A stretch of DNA of 64,000 nucleotides from Ypsolopha sequella (GCA_934047225.1 OW203987.1:7839501-7903500); one strand, 5' to 3'; counted from the first letter of the stretch, positions 23,737-34,644 are shown. The notes: generated from the sequence alone by a model not told the origin. Made by a program: numbers and translations.

Positions 23737-23852
23737 CTGCTTCGGTAATCCAGTTCAGATATGCATTGAAATCTGTGTTGAACATCAACCGCGCACGTTC
23801 TTTCTGAAACTGGGCGCGTCGTTCTACCCGCCCTCTCTCGTTTGAGAATTCT
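23737..23852 (-). CDS. cac: cac exon 8a: I-II linker, divergent beta-subunit site
   Basis: Encodes EFSNERGRVERRAQFQKER, ARLMFNTDFNAYLNWITEA. It aligns along its full 38 codons with exon 8b but has lost most of the alpha-interaction-domain consensus QQ-E--L-GY--WI: only the Tyr and Trp-Ile remain, and the QQLER motif that can bind G-protein beta-gamma is gone. Length 116 nt and phases equal exon 8b. Acceptor acaaag is weak; donor is GTCTGA. It corresponds to the fly I-II linker variant lacking the consensus motif. Confidence 0.88.
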
Positions 23853-24837
23853 CTTTGTACAAAAAAAACATAATTATAATTGAACCAACTTTTTGAAGTG
23901 GATATTTCTGTGTTCGGACACGTTCAAACTTGTATATCACTTACGGAAATTTGATTTCTGATTATAGATAGATAAAGATGGTTTTTTTAAATTTCATTAT
24001 TTAGTATTATTAATTAGTATCAAAACAATAAAAAAAAAACTATTATTCGATATATTTTGAACCTCGGTATGGGGCCGTCATCAGTCGAATGCAAAAAAAA
24101 TATTGATAGATAAGTTCCATCATCAACATATTCTACACAAGAACAGCAGTAAACAATAATCAACACCATCTGTGGAAAAACCTATTTTTTATTATTTCAT
24201 TCTTTAGAAAAAAGTTACTAAAATTGTCATTAAGTGTCACTTTTACTTTTTTTAAACATAACTAACTTATCTCTCAATACTTTTTTGATGAATAATAAAA
24301 AAAAGTTGAGTGACAACGTGAACAATTGCGATGCCATCACTGACATATTGTTATGATATCTATGGACACCATCGATTCCTGAATATGTTGTCGAGTAAAA
24401 CAGGGGACATAAGAAGTATCCACTTAAATAATTTACGGCTATATCTTTGATACAACCAGCTGCCTTTTTTTCAAACAGGCAAAACTATCTTCTCCGTCAG
24501 CCTTTATTAATATTAAAGCTTTGTGCGTAAATGAGTATTGTCCACTAGTGGGTCAAATATTTTTATTCAATTATATACCAAAACAGATAAAATCGTAATT
24601 TTGAACTGAAATAGGTCTTAAAAAAAATGTATTTTCTTTTGAATATTCCTTCATTTATCTTTAACATTTTGGGGTTGTTTTCAAAAGTCCTTACTGAAAA
24701 TACTGTTGTAAATTGAGTGTAAGCATTTAGCAGTAACCCACTCCATGCTGACTATAAAAACGAACATGATTCGTGTAACATACACAGTTTGTGTACCCTT
24801 CCTTTTCAATTTTGCAATATTACAATGCAATATTAAG

Positions 24838-25649
24838 GTTAAGAGCGGTTTCGCAGCCGGATTGTGAAATACCCGACTTTTTCTAATTATACGAAACAGA
24901 ACACTTAAATTCAAAATTCACTCAATAGTTATTCAACAAAACCTGATTACACATTTATTGTGTATACTGTAATCGCAAAGTTTCCATTGGTTTGTGTAAA
25001 AAAGATAATAAATAATTTTACTTAATAAAAGCTTTTTTTACTGTTTATCTATATATACAAGGTGACTTTTTGATCATCGTCCAAATTCATACTGGAGGCT
25101 TAATAAGTGATCACTATCTTGGATCAGTAACAATTTTTGTGAAATTCGTAAATTGAAATTTCGGCTTCCCATAGAAATTCAGTTCCACTCCCGAGTGAAT
25201 CACTATGGGGAGTCGAAATTTCATTTTACGAATTTCACCAAAATTGTTATTGGTCCATGATACTGATCACTTACCAAGCCACCAGTATGAATTTGGACGA
25301 TGATCAAAAATTCACCTTGTATATGTATACAGACTTTTATGAATATTATAGTAGAAATTAAATAAAAAAGAAAACTTTTGATATATATTTCGACCCACTT
25401 GGGGTCGTCGACAGTCGACGAAAGTTTTCTTTTGTGTAAATAATAATTTCAAGATAATATGTTCTATTAAAATTTTTTGAAATTCCAATTTACGGAAACC
25501 AATAGAAACTTTGCGATAGCAATATACACCATACGTAGGTAAAAAGGTTTTGTTGAATAACTATTGAGTGAGTTTTGAATTTAAGTGTTCTGTTTCGATT
25601 AATTAGAAAAAGGAGGGTATTTCACAATCCGGCTGCGATACCGCACTTA
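24838..25649. repeat. Large inverted repeat with an inner hairpin nested inside
   Basis: The left arm 24838-25000 (agcggtttcgcagccggatt ... gcaaagtttccattggttt) is matched inverted at 25490-25649. Between them, 25053-25326 is a second, separate hairpin (acaaggtgactttttgatca against its inverse ending 25320). A single arm of the outer element also occurs at 60940-61106. No coding content. Confidence 0.88.
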
Positions 25650-26019
25650 AACGTCAGTTGTTCGGTACAAAGTGCACAACTTAAATTTGTTTTTCTTGTA
25701 AAAAGTTGAAAGAGAAAAAGATGTTGCTCTGTGGCAATTCACGCCAATAGTTTACTATAAGTTAAGTTAATAATTCAAAAGTTTGAAATAAAATTAACAT
25801 TAAGTCACGATTTTGCCCAAACAAGCTTAAAATCCTTTTTTAAGTTTGTTTTGGCAAAATTATGGCTAATTCTGCATTAAGTTTCAAGCTGTTGATTCAT
25901 AAACCTAACTTACAGTGAACTATTGGCGTGAAATATCTTTTTCACTTTTAACTCCTTAGCAAAGAAAAATAAAGTTAAGTTGTGCACTTTGTACTTAGCA
26001 ACTGATATTTAGCCTTAAG
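25646..26019. repeat. Foldback element family B, copy 1
   Basis: About 370 bp. Inverted arms: ttaaacgtcagttg, aaagtgcacaactta, ttgtttttcttgt and caattcacgccaatagttta, mirrored at the right end. Same layout as 38722-39092 and 55721-56085. Ends 93 bp from exon 7. Confidence 0.9.
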
Positions 26020-26111
26020 GGCTTTTGCAATTTATGATTCAAAAATTGGCGAAGATTTCTGTGCGCGTTAAGTATATTTGTAGCAGATCTGTATAAACTT
26101 AGTTGACTTAC

Positions 26112-26215
26112 CCGCTAAGGACACCAAGAACTAAGTTGAGCATGAAGAAGGATCCAAGCACGATGAGAGGAACGAAGTAGATCCAGTTGAACGCACTGCC
26201 TAACGCGTCGTTCGT
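26112..26215 (-). CDS. cac: cac exon 7: domain I S6
   Basis: Encodes [20 protein letters not shown] then [15 protein letters not shown], the pore-lining IS6 helix. Acceptor tttag, donor GTAAGT. It ends two bases into the Gly that precedes the I-II linker and can be joined to either linker exon (23737-23852 or 21549-21664). Confidence 0.95.
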
Positions 26216-26311
26216 CTAAAACAACCAAGCATTCGAGGTTTATTACTGATTTTGATTTTGCCCACGACTTCGCCCGCGCTTGTGGAGGTGGAGTATGAGA
26301 CTTGAACATCT

Positions 26312-26445
26312 AAGGCCGCGTTCATAAATTAGCAGTCGTGACCCAAGTTCTAATGCCATCCGTCGCACGCGTTGTATATTGTATACGCTATCCTGCTGTC
26401 AGTGTTGGAACCTGACGAAAGTTTAAATTTATGAACGGCTATCTG
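26312..26445. repeat. Short hairpin repeat
   Basis: ccgttcataaatt-like sequence at 26314 and aatttatgaacgg near 26440 form a small inverted pair around a GC-richer centre. Tentative MITE. Confidence 0.4.
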
Positions 26446-26589
26446 TATCACAAAACTCTTTTTAACCGAACCTACCCAAAGAATTTCCCATTGCGCACTT
26501 ATTTATACGGTTGTAACTAGAGTGAAACGTAGGGCTTGAAAAATTTCCTCGATAGTACGTCGTCTTTTTGTCAAGTTTGTACAGCTTGG

Positions 26590-26860
26590 CAAAACCAACT
26601 TTGGAAAAAATAAGTGCGCATTCCACACATCGTGTCGAAAGTGGTAGAGCTGATGCCGGGTTCGACTGTGGAGGTTGATACATCCATCTTACTTGCAAAC
26701 CTCTCCGAAGTTATTCGGGGGAAGAGTAAGAGGACAGCTCTCAGACAGGCACAACCAGATGGCCCACCATGCCTGGAACCGATTGATGGCGATATATCCA
26801 TATTATTCATCCCCTATTGCCGGTCCTTACATAAAACCAGAAAAAAAAATCGACACTTTT
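26590..26860. repeat. Fragment sharing catcccctattgcc with 29190-29230
   Basis: Open frames occur on both strands, but none has a family resemblance. The end (ttcatcccctattgccggtc, cttacat, aaac) is shared with 29190-29230, so I read it as debris of a dispersed element rather than a gene. Confidence 0.4.
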
Positions 26861-26999
26861 TGGACTTGCATATCTACTTCAGTAAATAATGTATTATTTT
26901 GATAAAATAGTATAAGTAAGTATTTTTTTTTGGAATCTTTTTCTAGGGCTCTGTTAAACAGAAAAGCGATTGGAGAAATTTGACTCGATAGTAATATTT

Positions 27000-27525
27000 A
27001 TTGAAATGGGGTCTTTTTCGACACCAATTCTCCGGGTTTGACAATTTATAATGACAGATAAAGTAAAAAAAAGTAAACAAAGTAAAGATGGACTGCAATT
27101 ATACTTTATTAGATAGATTTTAACGGTATCTAAGACCTGCCCCCCTATTCTGTATCTTTGGTTGCCGACTGAACTGGGTGCCTATTATCAAAAACAGACA
27201 AAAACTGAAATTTCAAAATTGCCTTTAGTGGGTATTGGACTATTAACAATCTGTGTCGTCACTTCAAGTGCGAACATATCCTTATGCAATTGGAATTCGA
27301 TAGTATATCTATGTTTTTGATGATAGGCACCCAGTCTAGTTGGCAGCTAGAGATACATAATAGGCCCGCTGGTTGTGCGAAATTTTGATAGCAGCTTTAG
27401 TACATTTTATATTAATATAAAACCGACTTTTTGCTACTTTTCCACGAATCCGTCCTCTCGCACTGAGAGTTTTTTCGCATATGGAGTAACAGGGACGCTT
27501 AAACTTTTACATATCGCCTTAATGG
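27000..27525 (+). repeat. Dispersed repeat family E, copy 1, interrupted by a hairpin
   Basis: Shares tttttcgacacc, attttattagat, aaccgactttttgctactt, ctctcgcact and catatggagtaacagggacg with 38288-38721, and part of it with 42930-43165. A separate hairpin is inserted at 27139-27366. Confidence 0.75.
27139..27366. repeat. Hairpin MITE nested in family E
   Basis: cctattctgtatctttggtt and tgggtgcctattatcaaaaa at the left are mirrored at the right (tttttgatgataggcaccca, agatacataatagg). About 228 bp with 55-bp arms. It splits the family E copy. Confidence 0.85.
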
Positions 27526-27574
27526 GCAGTGGCGTCATTGTTGCAAAGGTTTCGGCACTGCGTTCTCCAACCCT

Positions 27575-27700
27575 TAACCAGCGTGTGTGAGTATGAGAAT
27601 TCTCCTGGAAGATCCTGGAAGATCACCAAGAGTGGTGAAATCTTAGCAAGGCCCATGTCCAGCAGTGGACGAACCCGGCTGATGGATGGATGGATACCAC
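27575..27700 (+). repeat. SINE/LINE 3' end with (gatg)n tail
   Basis: Contains ggcccatgtccagcagtgga then cggctgatggatggatgg, the 3' end typical of lepidopteran RTE-type LINEs and dependent SINEs. Similar pieces lie at 29255-29345 and 52785-52900. Confidence 0.7.
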
Positions 27701-28299
27701 ACATGTGGTCACACTATATATGGCTAAAACTGTATACTACGACCAAAATATTTACACCTGTCACTGCGTCAAACCCTTTTTTGCCAAGCTGTTGTCTAAA
27801 GGTCGTTATTTTAAATAATAAACAATTACCTTTTACTGAACCTTAAAAGCCTTTTTACATGGTAATATTTACCTACTAGGCACTTAACATCCCGTATTAG
27901 TGCCCAACAGTTATGGCAATAAACGTAACAATATTCATCGGTAAAAAAACAACAAATAAACCTTCACACCGAAAACGACAAGATCACATTCAAGAAAACT
28001 AAAATAAACTGAATTGATAGAGGAAAAAAAAATAAAAAGATTTTGTCTAGACTGACAATATTGAAGTTGAACGGACGTGTCAACTTTGATTCTAATATCA
28101 TACATTGAGAAATCATTCGATTTATTTCAAAGTTTCTGAACAAGATTTATGATTCAAAAGCAAATTCGTTTAACCTTATCGAATTCCCTAGTACGTATTT
28201 TTCTCAAATAAACGATTTCTCGTGTAACTTCATGAGTTCATGTCAAAGCTTGATAATAATCTTAAACAGATTATTAATATAAATCAAAACAGTATTAAT

Positions 28300-28735
28300 T
28301 ATTTTCGACCAACTTTTATATTTATTTATTTATTTTATATATTCCCTGCTTCGCACGGATGGACATTTTTTTTGAATTTTGGGATAAACGTACAGTAAAT
28401 GTATCATTATGCAGGACATGAGTAGTTGACATAGCTGCAATAGTTGAAAAAGTATGTTCCTTAATATTGTAGAACATTTTTTTGTTCTCTCATCAATAGT
28501 TTCCGCAGCGCATACGATGAAAGACATTTTGACTACACACTTTGAGTTACATTATTGAAGTTTTAATAGGGATCCCTAAATAAATATAGCCTATGTTACT
28601 CAGGGACAATGTAGCATTCTAATGGTGAAAGAATTTCTGAAATCGGTTCAGTATTTTTTGAGTTTATTCGTTACAAACATACAAAAATTCAAATATTTCC
28701 TCTTTATAACATTAGTGTGGATAGGTAAAGGTAGA
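28300..28735 (+). repeat. Dispersed repeat ending cctctttataacattagtgtgg
   Basis: The block tatgttactcagggacaatg, gaaatcggttcag and ttcctctttataacattagt is a widespread lepidopteran repeat 3' end. No ORF. Confidence 0.5.
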
Positions 28736-28951
28736 TACATATATATGTATAAAAGGAATGTAAAAGCTCAAAACCGGTGGCGAGCTTTATTAGTAGTAGT
28801 TTTCCCGAATTTTCTGCTAAGCTATGGCATGGTTACGAAGTGAACCTGTACTCCTAATAAAGTTCATAGTGATCGCGTAAACCTAAAATCTAAGAGCTGT
28901 TTCTACCTCCCTCTTTGAAAGAAAAGTGTTAGTTATGAACGTAAAACTTAC

Positions 28952-29172
28952 CCAATAGAGTATAGCAGTCCAACCCTCCATGGTGATGCATTGGAAGACT
29001 GTCAACATAGCAAACCCGATGTTGTCGAACGAGGTGATGCCGTGGTTTGGCCCCTCCCACTTCTCCAGACACGTGCTCACTTCGTACTTGCACCAGTTGG
29101 CTCCGTACGGCACAAGTGACTCATTGTCCGCGTTGCAAGGCGTTGGGGCCTCGCCATCGTTTACTATTTCAT
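28952..29172 (-). CDS. cac: cac exon 6: domain I pore loop and selectivity filter
   Basis: 73 codons of extracellular turret and P-loop: [36 protein letters not shown], then [13 protein letters not shown]. The filter glutamate is in TMEGW (codon 28976-28978). Acceptor taacag, donor GTAAGT. Fragments of a dispersed repeat start less than 20 nt upstream of the acceptor. Confidence 0.95.
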
Positions 29173-29189
29173 CTGTTAACAGTGGTATA

Positions 29190-29345
29190 TTTTGTATTAT
29201 CCATCCCCTATTGCCAGCCCTTATATGAAACAGACTGGTAACTGGCAGCGGCGTCACTGATGCGACGGTTTCCCGAAATGAATGGCAAAATCTTGGAAAG
29301 CTCTATGTTCTGGGCGAACAGGCTGATGGATGGATGGATGCATAT
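29190..29345 (+). repeat. SINE/LINE 3' end abutting the exon 6 acceptor
   Basis: Contains catcccctattgccagccc, aaaatcttggaaagctc and aggctgatggatggatgg. It starts within 20 nt of the exon 6 acceptor, in the branch-point and pyrimidine region of that intron. Confidence 0.65.
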
Positions 29346-29815
29346 TTTGGATAACACGCGCAGAAAGGGTTCCACCACACAATACGTGTATGAAACCTTA
29401 AAAACACTCTGGTTAATAATTCCACCTGCAGTCATGAAGGACAAACTTAACTTAAGTATTAAAATCTATGTATCCAAGGGATCTAATTAAGTTGATCTAT
29501 TTAAGTAGTAAAGTTGGTTGATAACTCGTAAATAATAAAAATATTTGTAATTTTCAGATATGTTCCTTTGTGTGTACTATGACTTACGTGTAAACGAAAT
29601 TTCAAGTTTCTTAGTCAACTGGAAAAGCCGTCTAGGTTTTAATTCCCTTGCAAGTGTCAAAAACTTGTATGAAATTGATTATGTAAAGTGCAATAACTTT
29701 TTTTCGCGTCATGTTAGAAGCTTTATTTTTTTATAGCACCACTACGTCGTAAGCTTCTGTAGGAGGTACAAGTTTCAACTTGATATCTCATTCGGGGCCC
29801 GAGCAAAACGGTTTT

Positions 29816-29840
29816 GACAGACAGACAGACAGACAGACGG
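29816..29840 (+). repeat. (gaca)n short tandem repeat
   Basis: Runs of gacagacagaca next to ggacgaacagcaaag and agggttccgtttt, the end of a ggttccg-type dispersed repeat. Confidence 0.7.
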
Positions 29841-30242
29841 ACGAACAGCAAAGTAATAAGGGTTCCGTTTTTTCATTTTGAATAATGATAAGAACAGAGT
29901 AGCCTTAACCCTGATGGAGACTTAAGACTTACCCACTGTGGTTCATTATTTAAGACAGATAAAGCTGAAACTATTGAAGAAATTGCCGCAGACCCACCTT
30001 TAGCTCTTATCACCATTGCAATACGGGTAAAAAATAGGTCTGCGGATTTTTCTTCGATATTACATTGAGTAGAAATCTGCGACGATCTAGGCGTTACAGT
30101 TCACTCAAATTTGATATGGATGCTAACCTATAACTAATTGACGCAACGTCTGCCAATGACTAAGCTACAGAAGCCCAGACGTCTATGTCGGCTCAATGTA
30201 GTTTCAGCTTTAAAAAGAAGGTAGACAATAAGAAATACTCAC

Positions 30243-30398
30243 TAATATCTTCTAAACTATAACAAGTCTTATGCAGCGCCCCGGAGTAGAACTCTAAGCC
30301 GATGATGGCGAATATGACGATGGCGAATAAGACCAGCAAGCCGATCTGTAGCAGAGGTGCCATCGCCTTGATTATCGACTTCAGCACCACTTGCAAGC
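30243..30398 (-). CDS. cac: cac exon 5: domain I S5 and start of pore loop
   Basis: Encodes [20 protein letters not shown], then the hydrophobic S5 ([17 protein letters not shown]) and the extracellular turret [13 protein letters not shown]. The first two bases complete a Ser codon begun by either IS4 exon. Acceptor tgtag, donor GTGAGT. Confidence 0.95.
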
Positions 30399-30720
30399 CT
30401 ACATCACGAAAACTGTGTTAGAATACTTACGACTCTACGTTTAAGATACATATTTACGTCTCAAACGAATTCTACAACTCTAATGAGCCCGCTAGGGAAA
30501 CCGCCTTTCAGTCGAAAGCTTTGACAACGTTAACAGGCAATTATTTATTTATTTACCATGTCCAAAGAGACATGCAAGGAAGGTTTGTTACATCCTCTTC
30601 TTATAAATCTATCAAAAGATTATATAGGTAAATATCAACATCTCTTAAGACAAAATTACTGTCAGTTTTCAAACAGAAATACTAGCAGTGAATAATTTCT
30701 TGGTTTATCACCACCTCTAT

Positions 30721-30925
30721 GGTTCGAACGTCTCAACCACTAAGCTGGAGGTCGGGGTTTCAAATCCCGTAGGGGTAAATTTGTGTTCAAAAGGCACGTT
30801 AAGCTGAGGTTTTGAGGCAGAAGTACGGTGATAGGAGTTAGGATTCACCAATGTATAATAAATAATAATCGTGGGTGAAATGTGGGTTTTTGATTGTGAG
30901 CTGTGACTTGCACTTCACAAGCTAT
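30721..30925 (+). repeat. tRNA-derived SINE
   Basis: ctcaaccactaagctggagg then ggggtttcaaatcccgta resembles the B-box region of a tRNA (GGTTCGAATCC). A non-tRNA body follows (gtgggtgaaatgtgggtttt). The A box and acceptor pairing are not visible, so this is not a tRNA gene. Confidence 0.55.
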
Positions 30926-31669
30926 ACTTGAAAACACTTAAAGTTTTTTTTTGGGCTATGGTCCATTAGGGTTGTAGAGAGCTATGACAGTGATCAAAAG
31001 AAATGACAGTTCAAACATAACAAGAATCGAAAAAGTGAGTTTTGTGGGGGTTGTCCATACACATTTTCTAAATTATATTGATTAAAAGCAGCAATGAAAG
31101 TTAGGGTAATTTTTACAGTTTCATTAACTTTAAGGTGATACAATATGGTAAAGATCAAAAATTAAAATAAAGTACAAGTCGAACAAACAGCTAAAGAATA
31201 TCGTGACAATAATGGGAAAATATCTACAAAGATGAACAAAATAAAGACATCGTGCAGCTGATTTTGAGAGGAGCTGTTGCATAGTTTAAGAACGTTTTAT
31301 TTCCAAAGCATTTTTATCAAATCCTCTAAAATGTTTTACCCAAGATATGGTTTGGGGACACTCATTTGGTCCGCTAGTTTCATAACGAAAATATTTTTAT
31401 TATCTTTTTGGAATGTTTGTGAATCTGAAAATTGCAATGGACTTTAGACGGATATATGTATATATTCCATCGCAATAAATTTACATGCAAAATTTTGTTT
31501 CACTAAATCAACATAAATTTCTAATACGATTCTGACGCGAGCTGAAATGGTAGCGAGAGTGTTATACGGACGAAGAGAGAGAATTTTAAATGAAAACTAG
31601 GGCCAAAAACTATGCAACGGTCCTAAAATGTGTCTAAAAAGTCTAAGCTAATGAATTTCTATAACTCAC

Positions 31670-31770
31670 TAGGGACGCCCGACACTAATTTAAGGGGCCT
31701 CAGCACCCTAATGGCACGCAAGGTCCTGAAGTCGACTTCGGGCGCGACTTGAGGCAGCACCGTGATGATA
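31670..31770 (-). CDS. cac: cac exon 4b: IS4 voltage sensor, canonical version
   Basis: Encodes [19 protein letters not shown] then [14 protein letters not shown], closest to the vertebrate Cav2 IS4 ([20 protein letters not shown]). It is 101 nt, the same size and phase as exon 4a 837 nt upstream in the transcript. Acceptor ggcag, donor GTGAGT. Using both exons, or neither, would break the frame. Confidence 0.93.
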
Positions 31771-32607
31771 CTGCCAACACATACAGCCGGCGCTATAGCT
31801 CGGACTACTAGCTCATGTACCACTATCGAAAGTTGTGCTTCAGTCGCTTTAGAGGGTGTAGGCCCTTAACTGTTTACGCGGTTTTAATTTCGAAGTTTGT
31901 TTCTTTTCTGTGTTTTTGTATTTCGATGTTGATTTTAAAGAATAATTTTGCACAACCAAATCGACGCAATAGATTAGAGCGGGTTTGGTTATGTTTGTTG
32001 ATAATTAATGCTTAGTTCAGAATGTCAATTTTACAATTAAAACAATAAAAGTGTCCCAGGTCATGAAAAGATGAAAAATTACTATATAAGAAAAATTAAC
32101 TTCCATTATCGCGGCAAAGAGAATAACAAATTAACACAAAGCACAACTTTCCAATATAAATATTATATGATTAATCACTAGCTTAAATTCTACATACTAA
32201 GTAAGTATATTCACATCTAATTATCGAAAATGTATTAGCGCCTATTACTTTAAACATTATACGCTTTTAATCTATTGAAACATCATTCTATAACTTCACA
32301 GTTCAAAAACTTTCAAAAAACTACTGGCCATCATTTCCCTATTACGGTTAATTTTTATTAATTAAACAACCAAAATAGCGACAAAAATACTTGATAAATA
32401 CCTAGTTCCATCACAGTACTTAGTCAATTTCAATGAGCACACAAGTCAAATATAAAATTCAGTAAAATGAAATCTATCTTTCAAACTTCTAGCAATAGAC
32501 TCGACTACGCTAACAAGGGTATAAAATTCGAGAAAAAAATCTAGCGAGAACTGAGCTATATGTAACAAGGTAGGTATTTTATTTGTTCGCCAATTACTGT
32601 GAATTAC

Positions 32608-32708
32608 TTGGAATCCGAGAGACCAGCTTGAGTGGGCGAAGAACTCGGAAAGACCGGAGCATCCTCAGGTCAACATCGACGTTGTATTCGGCGAATATCG
32701 TCATCGAC
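32608..32708 (-). CDS. cac: cac exon 4a: IS4 voltage sensor, alternative version
   Basis: Encodes SMTIFAEYNVDVDLRMLRS then [14 protein letters not shown]: the domain I S4 helix with arginines every third position. It is 101 nt and has the same entry and exit phases as the exon at 31670-31770, which encodes the same segment, so one or the other must be used. Acceptor attag, donor GTAATT, somewhat weaker than that of its partner. It matches the less canonical of the two IS4 variants known in fly cac. Confidence 0.93.
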
Positions 32709-32907
32709 CTAATTTCCGTTCCAAAGTTCAGTTATCAGAATCAACCCCTACGCTACAAATTTTGATGCCTAGCTTTCAAAGGTTTTATGCTCAATTCTTT
32801 AGGCATTTGATAAAAAATTGACACCAATTGCAGAGAGAAACATAGTTGTAACGTTTATATGTAAAATACGAATAAATGCTACGAAAATAGTATGGAAAAA
32901 CACTTAC

Positions 32908-33047
32908 CCGGTGACAACAACGAAAAAATCCATTATGTTCCAAATGTTTCTAAGGTACGATCCCTTGTGTAAAACAAAACCTAAGGCTAAAATCTTTAAC
33001 GAGGCTTCTACACAAAATATTGCTAAAAAGATAGTCTCGGTTTTTTC
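32908..33047 (-). CDS. cac: cac exon 3: domain I S2-S3
   Basis: Begins [20 protein letters not shown] and runs through [18 protein letters not shown]. It provides IS2, with the acidic residue of the gating-charge transfer centre, and IS3. Acceptor tttcag, donor GTAAGT; ends two bases into a Gly codon, the phase both downstream S4 exons accept. Confidence 0.95.
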
Positions 33048-33387
33048 CTGAAACAAAGAAAAAATTTAATTTAATTGTGACATAATTTGTAATACACTTG
33101 TAATTTAAATTAAGTTTTATTATTGGTCTGCAACTCGTGTATTTGTGAAAATTACATAAATTACAAAAAAAAAACATGTAATATTAACTTTCATCTAGCT
33201 AATATTTTTTTTTTACTTGGTCTTTACAGTATTAACATGTGAAAATCACATAAGCGTATTAAGAATTGTTGTAAGATAACACTTCGTATGTATATGTTGG
33301 GATTTCGTTAGTAAGAAACAAGGTAGCTTGCAGTACACAGCAAAATTCTCTCTACCTATTATTATAAATTTTATGAAAATAATTATA

Positions 33388-33732
33388 CAGTAGGGCCTCG
33401 CTAATCCGGATAGGCAAAAAACAGGCCCTTGGCGGATTACCGAGGCGTCCAGATTGTGGTCTGCTATATTTTAATGGTATTAAAATACATGGTTAACCTT
33501 AAGTTTATTTAATTAATTATCGAAAAATGATATGTGAGACAAACAAAACAGACAATACATACATACAAAACTACATATGTAGAGAATTACATTCAAACGT
33601 GCAAGAAATCTGCACATTTAACATGAAGTTAAAAAAAAAACGATGTTTATTTGCTCGAAGAAGCCCCGCTCGCCCGTCTGGATTACAGGGATCACCAGAT
33701 AAGCGGGGGTCCGGATGAGCGATACCCTACTG
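33388..33732. mobile_element. pogo/Tc1-like non-autonomous DNA transposon (345 bp)
   Basis: The left end is CAGTAGGGCCTCGCTAATCC and the right end reads inverted (ccggatgagcgataccctactg), flanked on both sides by TA (33386-33387 and 33733-33734). TA target duplication and CAGTAGG-type ends fit the pogo branch of Tc1/mariner. Inside there is only a short open frame and no transposase. It lies in the intron between cac exons 2 and 3. Confidence 0.82.
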
Positions 33733-33840
33733 TATTCTTATTTTTCTTTATACCATTTTTTTTTTAATTCCTTTTCTGGCGTTTTTAAATTTAGAAAGCA
33801 ATTGTTTTAACTAAGTTATTCGTGCCTTCGATCTAATTAA

Positions 33841-34215
33841 TAGTAGTTTATGCTACAAGGGCGCAAAGGAATAAAGTACGAGGACGATTTAAAACACGAG
33901 CGTAGCGAATGTTTTAAACGTAACCGAGTAATTTATTGCTCTTACGCCCGTGTATCATACTACGTTTTTCAATGCATGGTGTGAGGAAATAAAACAAATA
34001 TAATTTTGCGAACTTTAAATTATATTTGGCTCAAAAGGACTGTATCCAGAGCCGTTAAACAGTGGAAAAAAAAGTATGACATTTATGGTACACAGGAAAG
34101 GCTGCAGGTTAGCCAACCATTGTAAATAAATTAAAAATATATATATAGGGCAAAATAATCGACTTTCTGTTCGGTTTTGATGCATAAAAAGTGGGCCTTT
34201 ACGAGCACATGCATT
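33841..34215 (+). repeat. Dispersed repeat, inverted partner of 59033-59417
   Basis: About 375 bp is repeated in inverted orientation 25 kb away, including cgatttaaaacacgagcgta, ttggctcaaaaggactgtat and aatcgactttctgttcggtt. It is non-coding and ends about 40 nt from the exon 2 splice donor. Confidence 0.88.
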
Positions 34216-34254
34216 AAAAAGTTTTTTTTTAAATACAATAATTATGTTTCTTAC

Positions 34255-34387
34255 CAAATTCTGTGCTAAGATGGTCTTGTCGCCATTCGGCAAGTGCTCT
34301 TCCAGCGCCAGCACCACGCAGTTGGCGATGATGGTAAGCAGCACCGCGTACTCGAAGGGTGGCCACTCGATGATGAACTTTGTATAC
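34255..34387 (-). CDS. cac: cac exon 2: domain I segment S1
   Basis: Encodes [17 protein letters not shown] and [16 protein letters not shown], the first transmembrane segment of domain I and the start of the S1-S2 loop. Acceptor ttccag and donor GTAAG are clear. The exon enters after two bases of an Arg codon and leaves in phase 0 after ..AQNL. EWPPFEY and [10 protein letters not shown] are hallmark Cav2 residues. Confidence 0.95.
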
Positions 34388-34644
34388 CTGGAATAGAGTT
34401 GCATTTGCTTTGAAGTTCCTGTAGAAATGGTGGCCTTGCTTTAAATTTCCTAACCCCCAGTTTCAGAATAGAAAAAATCTCGTAAGGCGAAACTTCCGCC
34501 TTAAATGAGCCAATCACAGCGCTGCATTTCGTACTTGAACATTGTTCAACTTAAAATGCTCAAACGTGACATAAGAATATTTAATGAAAACAACTGAAAT
34601 ACATCGTTTCATCCTATAACTCTTAAACATATCTTTACTTAGAG

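Noticed and set aside
26571..26889. Overlapping open frames on both strands (79-91 codons)
   Set aside because: The end is shared with another repeat fragment at 29190; no domain recognised, so treated as mobile-element debris.
30721..30800. Possible tRNA gene
   Set aside because: Only a B-box-like segment and surrounding arm are seen; no acceptor stem pairing or A box, so it is read as a tRNA-derived SINE.
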